NCBI GenBank assembly: GCA_033764055.1
Contig: JANRJI010000143.1
Location: 1-64,000 of the forward strand
Length of the DNA: 64,000 nucleotides
Source: Ga0077555 sp033764055
GTDB lineage: Bacteria; Pseudomonadota; Alphaproteobacteria; Rhizobiales; Hyphomicrobiaceae
Direction: 5' to 3'
The notes under the pieces are model-generated. The model made no database searches and was not told the origin of the DNA. It was given only the letters and a program-made list of their open reading frames with translations. Below, piece by piece: positions 34,975-43,767 of this stretch. The stretch's first letter is position 1. Every line of letters begins with the position of its first letter. The position numbers and the translations under genes were made by a program.

Positions 34975-37302
34975 CTACCTGGGCCGCTCCACCTTGACGA
35001 TGTTGCCCGCCGCCAGCCGCTCGATGTCTCGAGGCTCGATCCCGACCTCGGCCATGACCTCGGTCGTGTGCTCGCCAAGCAGCGGAGTCGCCCGGCCGAG
35101 CGTCGGCGCCGTGCCCGAGAACTGCACCGAGCGCCACTGCACCCTGAGCTTGCCGCCGGTCGGATGCTGGCGTATGGCGACCATGTCGTTGGCGATGGCG
35201 TGCGGGTGCTCGAGGAAGATCTCGGCATGGCCCTCGGGCGCCTCCGCCGCGGGGACACCGGCTGCGTGGAGCTTGTCCAGCACGTCGGCCACCGCGAGGC
35301 GCGACAAGGCCGATGCCAGCGCCTTGGCGATCGGAGCCTCGTTCGGGTGCCGGCCAGACGCCGGCGACGACGCGGCCCGAGCCGGCGAAGGCACGCCCGC
35401 CACCTCGCATAGCGCCCGTTGCTCCTGCTCGGCGTCCGCAGCGACATAGATCCAGCCGTCGGCGAGCTTGAACAGCCGATGGAACGGCCCGAGCCCCATC
35501 TGCTCCTTGTCGGCAAGCTGGCGGACGGGCCGCCCTCGATACTTCGTGAACCAGGCCGACGACAACAGGATACCGCCCGACAGCAGGTTGCCTTCGACCC
35601 GCTGCACCACGCCCGATCGAGCCCGGACGTACAGCGCGAGAATGGTGCCGAACGCGCCCATGGCACCGTTCGTGTAGTCGGTCGGTGCGAGCTGCGCTGG
35701 GAATACGGGGGGATTCTCCGGTCCACCTTGCGCCCGCGACATGCCCATGTAGGCCTGCGCCAGCGGATCAATGCCCGGCCGCTTGGAATAGGGGCCCGTG
35801 AAGCCGTAGCCGGTGAGGTGGGTCTCGATCAGCCGCGGATTGATGGCCGGGCCGATGCCCATGCGCTCCGTTGCCTTGGGCCTGAGGTTCGCCAGCAGCA
35901 CGTCGCACTTGGCGGCGATCGCCTGCACCACCTTGCGGCCCTCCTCCGTCGAGGTGTCGACGCAGACCGAGCGCTTGTTGAAGTTGAGCGCATAGAAGTA
36001 GGTCCGCCCGATGGGCCGCGAGATGTCGCCCGCGGGCGGCTCGAGCTTGATCACGTCGGCGCCGAGGTCGGCGAGAATGCGTCCCGCCGTCGGTCCGGCG
36101 ATCAGATTGGTGATCTCGAGCACTCGGATTCCCGCGAGGGGCGGCGGGTCGAGGACGGCCGACCTGGGAACCTCGGTGCTTGCCGACCGCCGGCTCTCGG
36201 CTTGGCTTTCCGAGGCTCGGCTGACACCGGTCGGCCGTTGGCGCGGCCCCTGGATGGCCCCCGGCGTTCCCGTCATCACCACCGGCACGCCCATCTGCAC
36301 CACCGGGCCGACAGCCGGATCGTCGAGCGTCATCACCATCTGGTTGTGCAGCACCTGCGGGTCGTCGAAGCCCTCCTCGGTGAGCCGGGCTGGCGCAAAT
36401 GGCACGTCGGCGTCCTCGAAGAGACGGACCCATTCGGCGAGAGGCCGGCGCTTGACGGCCGTCGCGACGGCGGCCCGCATCTCCTCGTCGTCGGCCGGCG
36501 TCAACGGCGCCCGGCCGGACACCATGCGTGGCTCCTTGATCAGCTCGGTCAGCCCGAACAGGTCCGCCGCGATCGCGATGAAGGTCTCGTGCACGCAGCC
36601 GAGCTGGACCCAATTTCCGTCGGCGCATTCGTAGAGGCTGTAGAACGGCGCACTGCCTGCCGGATGCGTCTGGAACACGTGCCGCTTGATCTTCTCGCCA
36701 TCGGCCTTGGTCATGTAGAGCAGTGCGCCGGCCATGAGAGACGACTCGACCGATCGGCCGCGCTGCGTCGTCTCGCGGGCCAGGAGCGCCGCTGCAATGC
36801 CGTTGCAGGCGAGCAGCGCCGCGCCGACGCTCGGCAGTGGATGCACGCAATGGACGGGTGCCGGACGGAACCCGGGCAATCCGCCGAGCAGGCCTGTCCG
36901 GGCCATGACGAGATCCTCGATCGGTGGCTCGTCCCTCCAGGGGCCCCGCTTCCCATAGGCGGTGATCGAGCATGCGATCAGCCGCGGATTGAGCCGTGCC
37001 AGCCGTTCCCGGTCGACGAGCCGCTGGCGCGCATCGGACGGCGCGATGTCCTCCACGAGAATGTCGGCACCCGCGATGAGCCGCTCGAGCGCGTCAGCCC
37101 CCTCACGCGAGTCGATGTCCAGGCGAACCGCCTGCTTGCCGCGATCCCAGACGACGAAGCCACCTTGGCGGAAATCGGGTGCGCTCTTGTCTACGACGCG
37201 GACCACGGTCGCGCCGTGGTCTGAAAGGAACATCGTGGCCAGAGCCGATGCTGCCCCCGAGCTCAGGTCTATGACGTGAATGCCGTCGAGTGCGCCAGTC
37301 AT
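34975..37302 (-). CDS. CaiB/BaiF CoA-transferase, two fused domains
   Basis: A 775-residue protein made of two class III CoA-transferase domains. The first (about 1-360) begins GIHVIDLSSGAASALATMF with KGxGP-like AYGKRGPW. The second (about 395-775) begins IRVLEITNLIAGPTAGRIL and contains GADVIKLEPPAGD, LNFNKRSVCVD and LLGEHTTEVM. A Ser/Arg/Pro-rich linker joins them. The first half lacks a clear catalytic Asp in the GDxxG context and is the more diverged, so it may be structural. Fused double-domain CoA-transferases are known in related bacteria. GGGGGAGCG precedes ATG 37302. The gene follows the malate/lactate-type dehydrogenase gene by 18 bp, so they probably form one operon. Confidence 0.88.
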   Translation of the reverse strand: MTGALDGIHVIDLSSGAASALATMFLSDHGATVVRVVDKSAPDFRQGGFVVWDRGKQAVRLDIDSREGADALERLIAGADILVEDIAPSDARQRLVDRERLARLNPRLIACSITAYGKRGPWRDEPPIEDLVMARTGLLGGLPGFRPAPVHCVHPLPSVGAALLACNGIAAALLARETTQRGRSVESSLMAGALLYMTKADGEKIKRHVFQTHPAGSAPFYSLYECADGNWVQLGCVHETFIAIAADLFGLTELIKEPRMVSGRAPLTPADDEEMRAAVATAVKRRPLAEWVRLFEDADVPFAPARLTEEGFDDPQVLHNQMVMTLDDPAVGPVVQMGVPVVMTGTPGAIQGPRQRPTGVSRASESQAESRRSASTEVPRSAVLDPPPLAGIRVLEITNLIAGPTAGRILADLGADVIKLEPPAGDISRPIGRTYFYALNFNKRSVCVDTSTEEGRKVVQAIAAKCDVLLANLRPKATERMGIGPAINPRLIETHLTGYGFTGPYSKRPGIDPLAQAYMGMSRAQGGPENPPVFPAQLAPTDYTNGAMGAFGTILALYVRARSGVVQRVEGNLLSGGILLSSAWFTKYRGRPVRQLADKEQMGLGPFHRLFKLADGWIYVAADAEQEQRALCEVAGVPSPARAASSPASGRHPNEAPIAKALASALSRLAVADVLDKLHAAGVPAAEAPEGHAEIFLEHPHAIANDMVAIRQHPTGGKLRVQWRSVQFSGTAPTLGRATPLLGEHTTEVMAEVGIEPRDIERLAAGNIVKVERPR

Positions 37303-37320
37303 GGCCCGCTCCCCCCTGTC

Positions 37321-38406
37321 TCACGCCGCGACGCCGGCGATGGCTGCGACGTCCCTGGCTGCCAGCCCGACCTTCTCGGCCGAGGCCAGGATGTCGCCCC
37401 AGGTCGTCGTATCGACGGGAATGCCCTCTTTCAGCCGCTTCGCCTTCCACTCGCGCTCCGGGTCGCCGGCGAGCCGGACCTTGTCGAAGCCTTGCGCCAC
37501 AGGTCCTGACTGCACCCAGCTCGTGAAGGCATCGATCTCGCGCTGGAAATGCTCCGACGTGCCGAGCCTCTTGGGATCGAGCACGATCGTCATCATGCCG
37601 TTGTAGACGCCCTGCAGTGTGCCGTCATATGGCTTGCGCATCGTATCGCCGCCAGTCAGGGCGCCTCCGAGCAGCTCGGCGATCATGGCGAGCCCATAGC
37701 CCTTGTGCTCGCCGAACGTCATGATCGCCCCGAACGGTGGGATCACCGTGTAGCGCGGATCGGTCGTCGGCCGCCCCTCGTCATCGATGATGGTGCCTGG
37801 ATCGAGCTTCTTGCCGCGGTTGTGGGCGACGCGTGTCTTGCCCTGGGCAATGCGGCTCGTGGCGAAGTCGAGCACGATCGGATCCTTGCCCTCGCGCGGC
37901 ACGCCGATGCAGATCGGGTTGGTCCCGAAGCGCGCGTCGCCGCCTCCCCAGGCCGCCACGATCGGGCGCGATACGACATTGACGAAATGCAGGGACACGA
38001 GCCCCTCGGCGACCGCCATCTCGGCCCAGGCGCCGATGCGGCCGATGTGATGGGCGTGGTAGAGACCCGCCGCGCACAGACCGTGCTGCCTCGCACGCTC
38101 GATGGCGATGGTCATGGCATCGTGGCCGATCACCTGGCCGTAGCCCGCTTGCCCATCCATGCGGATGATCGGGCCGGTGTCGAGCACGAGCTTCGGCGCC
38201 TGGTTGACCTTCAGGCCACCCTCCATCAGCGAAAGGATATAGCGCGGGATCATCCCGACCCCGTGGCTGTCGTGCCCCTTGAGGTTGGCCTCGACGAGAT
38301 TCGTGGCGACGAGCTTCGCCTCACGCGCGTTCGAGCCGCCCTTGGCGACGATCGCCTCGATGGCGGCGGTCAGCTTCGGGGCGGCGATGATGATGTCGTC
38401 GGCCAT
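37321..38406 (-). CDS. Malate/L-lactate dehydrogenase family (Ldh_2-type) oxidoreductase
   Basis: A 361-residue NAD(P)-dependent dehydrogenase of the YlbC/YiaK/ComC family, distinct from classical malate dehydrogenases. Family segments are NLVEANLKGHDSHGVGMIPR (about 36-55), where the His-Ser-His cluster supplies the catalytic His; then GLYHAHHIGRIGAWAE, RFGTNPICIGVPR, LDFATSRIAQGK and FGEHKGYGLAMIAELL. These enzymes reduce 2-oxoacids such as sulfopyruvate, ureidoglycolate-derived oxalurate or diketogulonate. It is the first gene of a unit with the fused CoA-transferase. The 259-bp spacer to the divergent exported metallo-hydrolase presumably holds both promoters. Substrate unknown. Confidence 0.9.
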   Translation of the reverse strand: MADDIIIAAPKLTAAIEAIVAKGGSNAREAKLVATNLVEANLKGHDSHGVGMIPRYILSLMEGGLKVNQAPKLVLDTGPIIRMDGQAGYGQVIGHDAMTIAIERARQHGLCAAGLYHAHHIGRIGAWAEMAVAEGLVSLHFVNVVSRPIVAAWGGGDARFGTNPICIGVPREGKDPIVLDFATSRIAQGKTRVAHNRGKKLDPGTIIDDEGRPTTDPRYTVIPPFGAIMTFGEHKGYGLAMIAELLGGALTGGDTMRKPYDGTLQGVYNGMMTIVLDPKRLGTSEHFQREIDAFTSWVQSGPVAQGFDKVRLAGDPEREWKAKRLKEGIPVDTTTWGDILASAEKVGLAARDVAAIAGVAA

Positions 38407-38665
38407 GGTGCCTCTGTCGGGTCTGTGGATCTGACGAAAAGGGTTGCACGGGCGTTCGTGGGGCTCAAGATGCGAGCGACGCGCCTGCCTGGGGCGAATT
38501 CTCCCGCGCAGGGCCCCCCGGCAGATCCGCGACCGGTAGCACGATTTGCTGCCTGTTCGGGCAGCCAGGCACCTTCCCCTGCCCCCGGTCGCCAAGCTAG
38601 GCTGCCGTCTATTCGCTGACGGAGTGCCGGGCCCGCTGGTCGTAATTCACCGTGAGGAGTTGCCG

Positions 38666-39490
38666 ATGATCGCCGCCGCACGCCGGGTTTGCACCGGTCT
38701 CGTAGCGCTTTCGCTGGTCTGCACGGCGCTTCTCGGTGTCGCCTCGGCGGCCGAGGACCGCTGCATCGCCGTCGCCAATGCCCCGGGAAACCGCCTCTTG
38801 CACAAGGCGAGCGTCCGGCCGGCCCAGGCCGAGGAGCAGGGCGTCAGGATCACCTACGTCGGCCACTCGACGTTTCTGATCGAGAGCCGCAAGGGCGTGC
38901 GCATTGCCACCGACTACAGCGACTGGGTGCGCCCGGCCGTTGTGCCCGACATCATCACGATGAACCGGGCCCACTCGAGCCACTTCACCGAAACACCGGA
39001 TCCCCGTATTCCGCATGTCCTTCGCGGCTGGAATCCCGCCGGCGGTCCGGCCGTCCACGACCTCACCGAGCGCGACGTTCGGGTCAGGAACATCCCGACC
39101 AATATCCGGAGCTGGGGCACCGGCGGCACCGACGAGTTCGGCAACTCCATCTTCATCTTCGAGATGGGCACGCTGTGCATCGCCCACCTCGGTCATCTGC
39201 ATCATACCCTGTCCGATCGCCAGATCGGCCAGATCGGGCAGATGGATGTCATCCTCGCCCCCGTCGACGGCAGCTATACGCTCGATACCCCGGGCATGAT
39301 CGAGGTCCTCAAGGGCCTCAAGGCCCCGCTGGTCATCCCCATGCACTATTTCTCGAGCTTCACGCTGAGCCGCTTTCTTGACGTGGCGCGCGCGGATTTC
39401 GAAGTCGCGACAAGCCCTACGCCGAGCCTCACCGTCTCGCGGGCGACGCTACCGTCGAAGCCCCAGATCCTCGTGCTGCCAGGGAGCTGA
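38666..39490 (+). CDS. Exported MBL-fold (UlaG-like) metallo-hydrolase with altered metal motif
   Basis: A 274-residue protein with a signal peptide (residues 1-28, cleavage near VASAA|ED). The core resembles UlaG lactonases: VRITYVGHSTFLIESRKGVR, then THxHxDH replaced by NRAHSSH, and later HLGHLHHTLSDRQIGQIG and VIPMHYFSS. Aligned to HxHxDH, the first His is replaced by Arg and the Asp by Ser, while two His remain, so one metal site may be weakened or built differently. A GTGAGGAG site precedes ATG 38666. It begins a plus-strand set of three exported proteins. Family membership is clear; hydrolytic activity is not certain. Confidence 0.82.
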   Translation: MIAAARRVCTGLVALSLVCTALLGVASAAEDRCIAVANAPGNRLLHKASVRPAQAEEQGVRITYVGHSTFLIESRKGVRIATDYSDWVRPAVVPDIITMNRAHSSHFTETPDPRIPHVLRGWNPAGGPAVHDLTERDVRVRNIPTNIRSWGTGGTDEFGNSIFIFEMGTLCIAHLGHLHHTLSDRQIGQIGQMDVILAPVDGSYTLDTPGMIEVLKGLKAPLVIPMHYFSSFTLSRFLDVARADFEVATSPTPSLTVSRATLPSKPQILVLPGS

Positions 39491-39625
39491 CCTCGCCGAG
39501 GCGAGCGTCTGTTGCCTGTCGCAGCGAGATCGCCGACAACGGTGCGCAATCGCGCGCTTCGCCTGGACATGTGCGGTCCGCGACGGCATATGACGTGCAC
39601 CCACCCACGTTCCCCGGGCAGGACG

Positions 39626-40132
39626 ATGACCAGGCTCCCCCGCCTATCGACGCTCGCAGCAATGGCCCTTGCCGCCTGGGCCAGCGGTGCCGCCGCCGCC
39701 GATCTGATCAGTAGTCACAGCGACTGGAAGGCTTATCGGCACGGCGAAGGTCGCGATCGGATCTGCTTTGCAGTCTCGGCCGCGAAGGAACGCCAGCCTT
39801 CGGACCCGGATCGGGACATGCCCCACCTCTACGTGACGACCTGGCCGGGTCAGGCAGTCAAGTCCGAGATCAGCATCGTCCTGGGCTTCACCCCGAAGCG
39901 CGGAACGGAGATTTCGGTGGACGTCGGTGGCACCAGCTTCACCCTCGTTACGGATGCCGATCGCGGATTCGTCGGCGATCCGGCCGACGAGGAAAGGCTG
40001 CTGGAGGCCATGCGGCGGGGCGTGCGCATGACGGTGGAGGCGACCGCCGGCGACGGCATGCGCTCCAAAGACGTGTTCTCCCTTTCCGGTGTCTCCGCCT
40101 CCGTCGCAGCGATCGGCGCCAGTTGCTCCTGA
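39626..40132 (+). CDS. Invasion-associated locus B (IalB) family secreted protein
   Basis: A 168-residue exported protein. Residues 1-23 form a signal peptide (MTRLPRLSTLAAMALAAWAS). The mature part has HSDWKAYRHGEGRDRICFAV and PHLYVTTWPGQAVKSEISIV, the pattern of IalB-type proteins first described in Bartonella, where the locus promotes red-cell invasion; in free-living relatives they are simply periplasmic proteins of unknown role. Two cysteines (Cys47 or so in RICF and the final one in GASCS) could form a disulfide. Start ATG 39626 is preceded by CAGGAC. It sits between two other exported proteins. Confidence 0.8.
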   Translation: MTRLPRLSTLAAMALAAWASGAAAADLISSHSDWKAYRHGEGRDRICFAVSAAKERQPSDPDRDMPHLYVTTWPGQAVKSEISIVLGFTPKRGTEISVDVGGTSFTLVTDADRGFVGDPADEERLLEAMRRGVRMTVEATAGDGMRSKDVFSLSGVSASVAAIGASCS

Positions 40133-40140
40133 ACGCGGTT

Positions 40141-40169
40141 TTGTGACCACCTCGTGAGGATGCTATAGG
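40141..40169 (+). promoter_or_regulatory. Candidate sigma-70 promoter upstream of the thioredoxin-like gene
   Basis: TTGTGA (40141-40146) and TATAGG (40164-40169) are separated by 17 bp, the ideal spacing for a housekeeping promoter, 53 bp before ATG 40223. Both hexamers are imperfect, so this is only a candidate. Confidence 0.4.
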
Positions 40170-40222
40170 GTACATTGCGTGAGGACTTAGCGCTGTATGC
40201 CCATTTCCGAGGAGCCGGCTCC

Positions 40223-40876
40223 ATGACTGCTCTGCGCGCCTTGCTCGCTGCCCTGCTACTCTCACCAATCATGATGTCCACGGGCGCGCGCGCCCAGGGT
40301 TGGTCCTTGCCGCCGGCCGACTACAAGTATCAGCCTGCCGAGGCGTGCATCGATGATCCCGTGCGGGCGTCCAAACCCTTGCGCCCCGGCGGCGCCGTCT
40401 ATGCCCTGTGCGAGGACCAGATGGCGTTGGCCGCCAAGGCGATCGAGCAGGCCCGCAAGGAGGGCAAGCTGCTGATCGTCACGGTAGGCGCTGCATGGTG
40501 TCCCTGGTGCGCCGCGCTGCAGCGCCTCATGTACGGGCCCGAGTTCTTCGAGCGCAAGGGTGACCAGATCGACTATCGCAAGACTTTCAATCATATCGAG
40601 ATCGGTATCGCGACGACCTACAAGGGCAAGAACGCGATCATTCCGAGCGGCGTCGCCGTCGAGCGCAACCTGCGTGCCCGCTCGGGCGGAGTCGAGATCA
40701 AGTCGATCCCGTTCATCATGGTGCTCGACCCGACCCAGCCCAGCCGGGTGATCGCCCGCAACAGCATGGAAATCTCCGACCTCGCCACCGGCCAGCAGGA
40801 CATGGGGCGCTTCCGCAAGCTGATCCAGGATGCTCACGCCGAGCTGAAAGGCCAGCGGCGCGCTGCCGTCCGCTGA
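40223..40876 (+). CDS. Secreted thioredoxin-family protein
   Basis: A 217-residue exported protein with signal peptide residues 1-25 (LLAALLLSPIMMSTGARAQ). The mature part carries a thioredoxin-like fold with the redox motif CPWC in VGAAWCPWCAALQRLMYGPE, and the conserved strand-proline region IKSIPFIMVLDP. Two further Cys (ACIDD and LCEDQ) lie before the domain. It would act as a periplasmic disulfide reductase or isomerase. GAGGAG precedes ATG 40223. Neighbours are other exported proteins, which suggests a shared envelope role but not a specific partner. Confidence 0.87.
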   Translation: MTALRALLAALLLSPIMMSTGARAQGWSLPPADYKYQPAEACIDDPVRASKPLRPGGAVYALCEDQMALAAKAIEQARKEGKLLIVTVGAAWCPWCAALQRLMYGPEFFERKGDQIDYRKTFNHIEIGIATTYKGKNAIIPSGVAVERNLRARSGGVEIKSIPFIMVLDPTQPSRVIARNSMEISDLATGQQDMGRFRKLIQDAHAELKGQRRAAVR

Positions 40877-40997
40877 CGATCCCGGTCGGTGGAGGCGGTC
40901 GCCGCGCGCCCGGCGCCGGCTCGCTGCCTCGATAATGTCGCGATTGACCTCCAGGTGCCATTGCCCGTCTCCGCAAACGGCTCCAGGAGCTTCCGCC

Positions 40998-41405
40998 ATG
41001 CCAACGCATGCCGCCACACAATTGATGTTCGAGGGCCGAGCCGAGGAGGCGATCAATCTCTACGTCTCATTGTTTCCGGACGGCGAGATCTTGAGCCTGA
41101 CGCGCTATGGTCCCGGCGAGGGCGGCAGCGAGGGGACGGTCATGCACGCGGCCTTCCGCATCGCCGGCCACCACTTGATGGCCATCGACAGCCCGGCCGC
41201 GCATGGCTTCACGTTCACGCCCTCGATCTCGATTGCCGTACGCACCGCTTCGGCGGCGGAGGTCGATCATCTATTCGCCAACCTGTCCAAAGGCGGCAAC
41301 GTCTTGATGCCGCTCGGCGATTACCCCTTCTCCGAGCGCTTCGCCTGGGTGGCGGACCGCTTCGGTGTCTCCTGGCAGCTGATGCTGGACCCGGCCGCAG
41401 CGTAG
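40998..41405 (+). CDS. VOC/PhnB-like (3-demethylubiquinone methyltransferase-like fold) protein
   Basis: A 135-residue single-domain protein of the PhnB type in the vicinal-oxygen-chelate superfamily. QLMFEGRAEEAINLYVSLFP at residues 8-27 and LMAIDSPAAHGFTFTP followed by GDYPFSERFAWVADRFGVSW are the family hallmarks. These proteins are usually homodimers; some bind metal and act on small molecules, but no activity is defined for this group and the annotation as a methyltransferase is misleading. AGGAG precedes ATG 40998. It is followed by a CoA-transferase after 100 bp. Confidence 0.85.
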   Translation: MPTHAATQLMFEGRAEEAINLYVSLFPDGEILSLTRYGPGEGGSEGTVMHAAFRIAGHHLMAIDSPAAHGFTFTPSISIAVRTASAAEVDHLFANLSKGGNVLMPLGDYPFSERFAWVADRFGVSWQLMLDPAAA

Positions 41406-41505
41406 CGTCCCACGGAGGGTCGAACTGCCCTTGCGATCCATGTTGTCGTCAAGCGGCACGCATGAATAGACTGGCCCCCACTCATCCGGGGAGCCACCCA
41501 CGCGC

Positions 41506-42741
41506 ATGCAACACGACACCGAGAAGAACGGGCCGCTCGCGGGCCTCAAGGTCATCGACTGCTCGACGGTTCTCGCCGGGCCGATCTCGGCCATGGTCTT
41601 CGCCGATTTCGGCGCCGATGTCGTGAAGATCGAGCATCCGCAGGGCGACGCGCTCCGCAAGATGGGTCACGCCAAGGACGGCCATGGCGTCTGGTGGAAA
41701 GTCACCAACCGGAACAAGCGGACCATCGTCCTCGATCTGCACGAGAGCGACGGCAAGGCGGCGTTTCTCGCGCTCATCGAGGACGCCGACGTCCTGGTCG
41801 AGAATTTCCGCACCGGCACGCTCGAGAAATGGGGCCTCGGCTGGGAGGTGCTCTCCGCGCTCAATCCCCGTCTCGTCATGCTGCGCGTCACCGGCTTTGG
41901 CCAGACTGGGCCCTATCGCTTCCGGCCCGGCTACGGCACGGTCGCCGAAGCGTTCTCCGGCTTCGCCCACATCACCGGCGAGGAGACCGGCCCGCCGACG
42001 CTCCCCCCCTTCGGCCTGGCCGACGGCATTGCCGCCTACCACGGTGTGTTCGCCGCCATGTTCGCCATCTACGAGCGCGACGTGCAGGGCTCCGGCAAGG
42101 GACAGTACATCGATCTCGCCCTCTACGAGCCGCTGTTCTCCTGCCTCGGCGCACAGGTTTCCACCTACGACCAGCTCGGCCTCATTCAGAACCGGCGCGG
42201 CAACCGCTCCGACAATAATGTTCCGAGAAACGCCTATGAAACCAAGGACGGCCGCTGGGTCGCGCTCTCCACAGCATCCCCTTCGATCGCCAAGCGCGTC
42301 ATGAACCTCGTCGGCGGTGAAGGAATGGGCGATGATCCGCGCTATGCGACCAATGTCGAGCGCGTAAAGCGCGCCGACGAGGTCGACGGCATGGTGGCGG
42401 CCTGGATCAAGGCACGCACGCTCGCCGAGGTGCTGGATGCCTTCGAGAAAGTCGAGGCGGCGATCGGCCCAGTCTACGACGCGGCCCAGATCCTCGAGGA
42501 CCCCCAGTACCGCGCGCGGGAGAGCGTCACCACGGTCGAGGATCCGGATCTCGGCCCGCTCAAGATGCAGAACGTCTTCCCGCGCATGTCGCGAACCCCC
42601 GGACGGATCAGGTTCGCCGGGGCCCGCGTCGGCGCGCATCAGGCCGAGGTGCTGGGCGAGCTCGAGTCATCCGGCAAGCTCTCGCCGGAGGTGGCGGGAC
42701 GCCTGCGCGCAGTGGCCGAAGCCTCGGCCAAGCGCAAATAA
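41506..42741 (+). CDS. CaiB/BaiF family CoA-transferase
   Basis: A 411-residue class III CoA-transferase. Family segments are GLKVIDCSTVLAGPISAM (about 10-27), GADVVKIEHPQGD, LVENFRTGTLEKWGLGW, VTGFGQTGPYRFRPGYGT and GLADGIAAYHGVFAAMFAIY, where the Asp of LADGI is the probable acyl-bearing residue. Length suits a single-domain enzyme. It is the third such gene in the window. No acyl-CoA pathway gene directly adjoins it, so the acid it activates cannot be told. It converges on a minus-strand gene with a GC hairpin between. Confidence 0.92.
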   Translation: MQHDTEKNGPLAGLKVIDCSTVLAGPISAMVFADFGADVVKIEHPQGDALRKMGHAKDGHGVWWKVTNRNKRTIVLDLHESDGKAAFLALIEDADVLVENFRTGTLEKWGLGWEVLSALNPRLVMLRVTGFGQTGPYRFRPGYGTVAEAFSGFAHITGEETGPPTLPPFGLADGIAAYHGVFAAMFAIYERDVQGSGKGQYIDLALYEPLFSCLGAQVSTYDQLGLIQNRRGNRSDNNVPRNAYETKDGRWVALSTASPSIAKRVMNLVGGEGMGDDPRYATNVERVKRADEVDGMVAAWIKARTLAEVLDAFEKVEAAIGPVYDAAQILEDPQYRARESVTTVEDPDLGPLKMQNVFPRMSRTPGRIRFAGARVGAHQAEVLGELESSGKLSPEVAGRLRAVAEASAKRK

Positions 42742-42745
42742 GGCT

Positions 42746-42769
42746 GGCGGGGCCCGGGCCGGCCCCGCC
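42746..42769. terminator. Bidirectional GC-rich hairpin between convergent genes
   Basis: A perfect 9-bp stem, GGCGGGGCC (42746-42754) with GGCCCCGCC (42761-42769), separated by CGGGCC. It sits four bases after the CoA-transferase stop and 11 bases before the end of the opposing gene. It lacks a T-run on either side, so it may slow polymerase or protect ends rather than terminate intrinsically. Confidence 0.45.
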
Positions 42770-42780
42770 ACCCGCTGGCG

Positions 42781-43761
42781 TCAGAAGCTGAACCTCTTCC
42801 CCACGGCGAGCGGCACCAGCCGCTCGTCGCCATAGGCATTCATCAGGGCCGCCATGGCCCGCCAGCCGGTGCAGTGGCCGGCCGCGATCGTCGTGAGACG
42901 AAACGCTCCGAGATCGCGCACCGTCTCCGGGATGATGCGCTCGTTGGTGCCTGAAAGATGCAGCCCGCCCATGGCGGCGTGGAGCGGCACGCCGGGGAAC
43001 GACGCGCGCACATGCGTCAGCACGTTGACAATGCCCGCGTGCGAGCAGGCAGACAGCACGACGAGGCCCTTGCCCTTGACGTTCACGGCGACGCAGCGCT
43101 CGTCCATCAGGAGCTCGTCCGGCTCCCAGCCCATGCCGTCGTCCGTCCGCCGATGCTGACCGGGCAGCCCCTTCTCGTAGGGCGTGACGCGCGGGATCTC
43201 GCCGCTCACCCAGACGAAGCCGTCGAGCGGATGTTGCGGCTCGGTCGTCTGGATCACCTTCGCGCCATGGAGTGTGAGCTGGCGCGGCTGCGGCACGTCC
43301 TCCATCAGCCGGAACGAGCCGTCGGGCGTCTTCGACGCCCGCTGCCGGAACATGCCCGGATGGGCATAGAATGGCACCTCGCGCGGGCCACCGGCGCCGC
43401 GGACGAGATCCAGCGCCCTGAGCAGTCCGCCGCCGTGGTCCCAGTGGCCGTGGCTGAGCACGATGGCCCCGACCTTGCCGAGGTCCGCGCCGAGCCGTTG
43501 GGCATTGCGCGCGAAGACGTCCGCCTCGGGACCCGTGTCGAACAGCAGCGTACGCTCCTCGCCGCCGCGCCTGACTGTGACGAGGCACGAGAGCCCGTGA
43601 GCTGCACAGCACAAGCAATCGCCGGCCACGAGGCCGACGCCCCGGCGTGCGAGCCGGGAGAGCTCCGTCTCCACGAAGCGCGGCGTCGACGACAGGTTGT
43701 CGGTGACGTTGTCGACGAGGATCAGGATCTCGACGCTGTCCGCTTCCAATAGCCCGGTCAT
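42781..43761 (-). CDS. MBL fold metallo-hydrolase (dihydropterin/RFA-P synthase-like)
   Basis: A 326-residue metallo-beta-lactamase fold protein. The metal motif is intact, SHGHWDHGGG with HxHxDH, and late ligands appear in SACSHAGIVNVL and AAGHCTGWRA. The opening DNVTDNLSSTPRFVETELS resembles the COG1237 group, which includes proteins annotated as 7,8-dihydropterin-6-methyl-4-(beta-D-ribofuranosyl)aminobenzene-5'-phosphate synthase in methanogens. A cysteine pair, CLCC, is unusual. It lies six bases after the HIBADH-like gene in a four-gene minus-strand operon. The reaction in this organism is unknown. Confidence 0.87.
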   Translation of the reverse strand: MTGLLEADSVEILILVDNVTDNLSSTPRFVETELSRLARRGVGLVAGDCLCCAAHGLSCLVTVRRGGEERTLLFDTGPEADVFARNAQRLGADLGKVGAIVLSHGHWDHGGGLLRALDLVRGAGGPREVPFYAHPGMFRQRASKTPDGSFRLMEDVPQPRQLTLHGAKVIQTTEPQHPLDGFVWVSGEIPRVTPYEKGLPGQHRRTDDGMGWEPDELLMDERCVAVNVKGKGLVVLSACSHAGIVNVLTHVRASFPGVPLHAAMGGLHLSGTNERIIPETVRDLGAFRLTTIAAGHCTGWRAMAALMNAYGDERLVPLAVGKRFSF

Positions 43762-43767
43762 GGCTGG

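Noticed and set aside
39626..40132. The IalB-like protein as evidence of a pathogen
   Set aside because: IalB-family proteins are common in free-living Hyphomicrobiales, and no other virulence feature is present.
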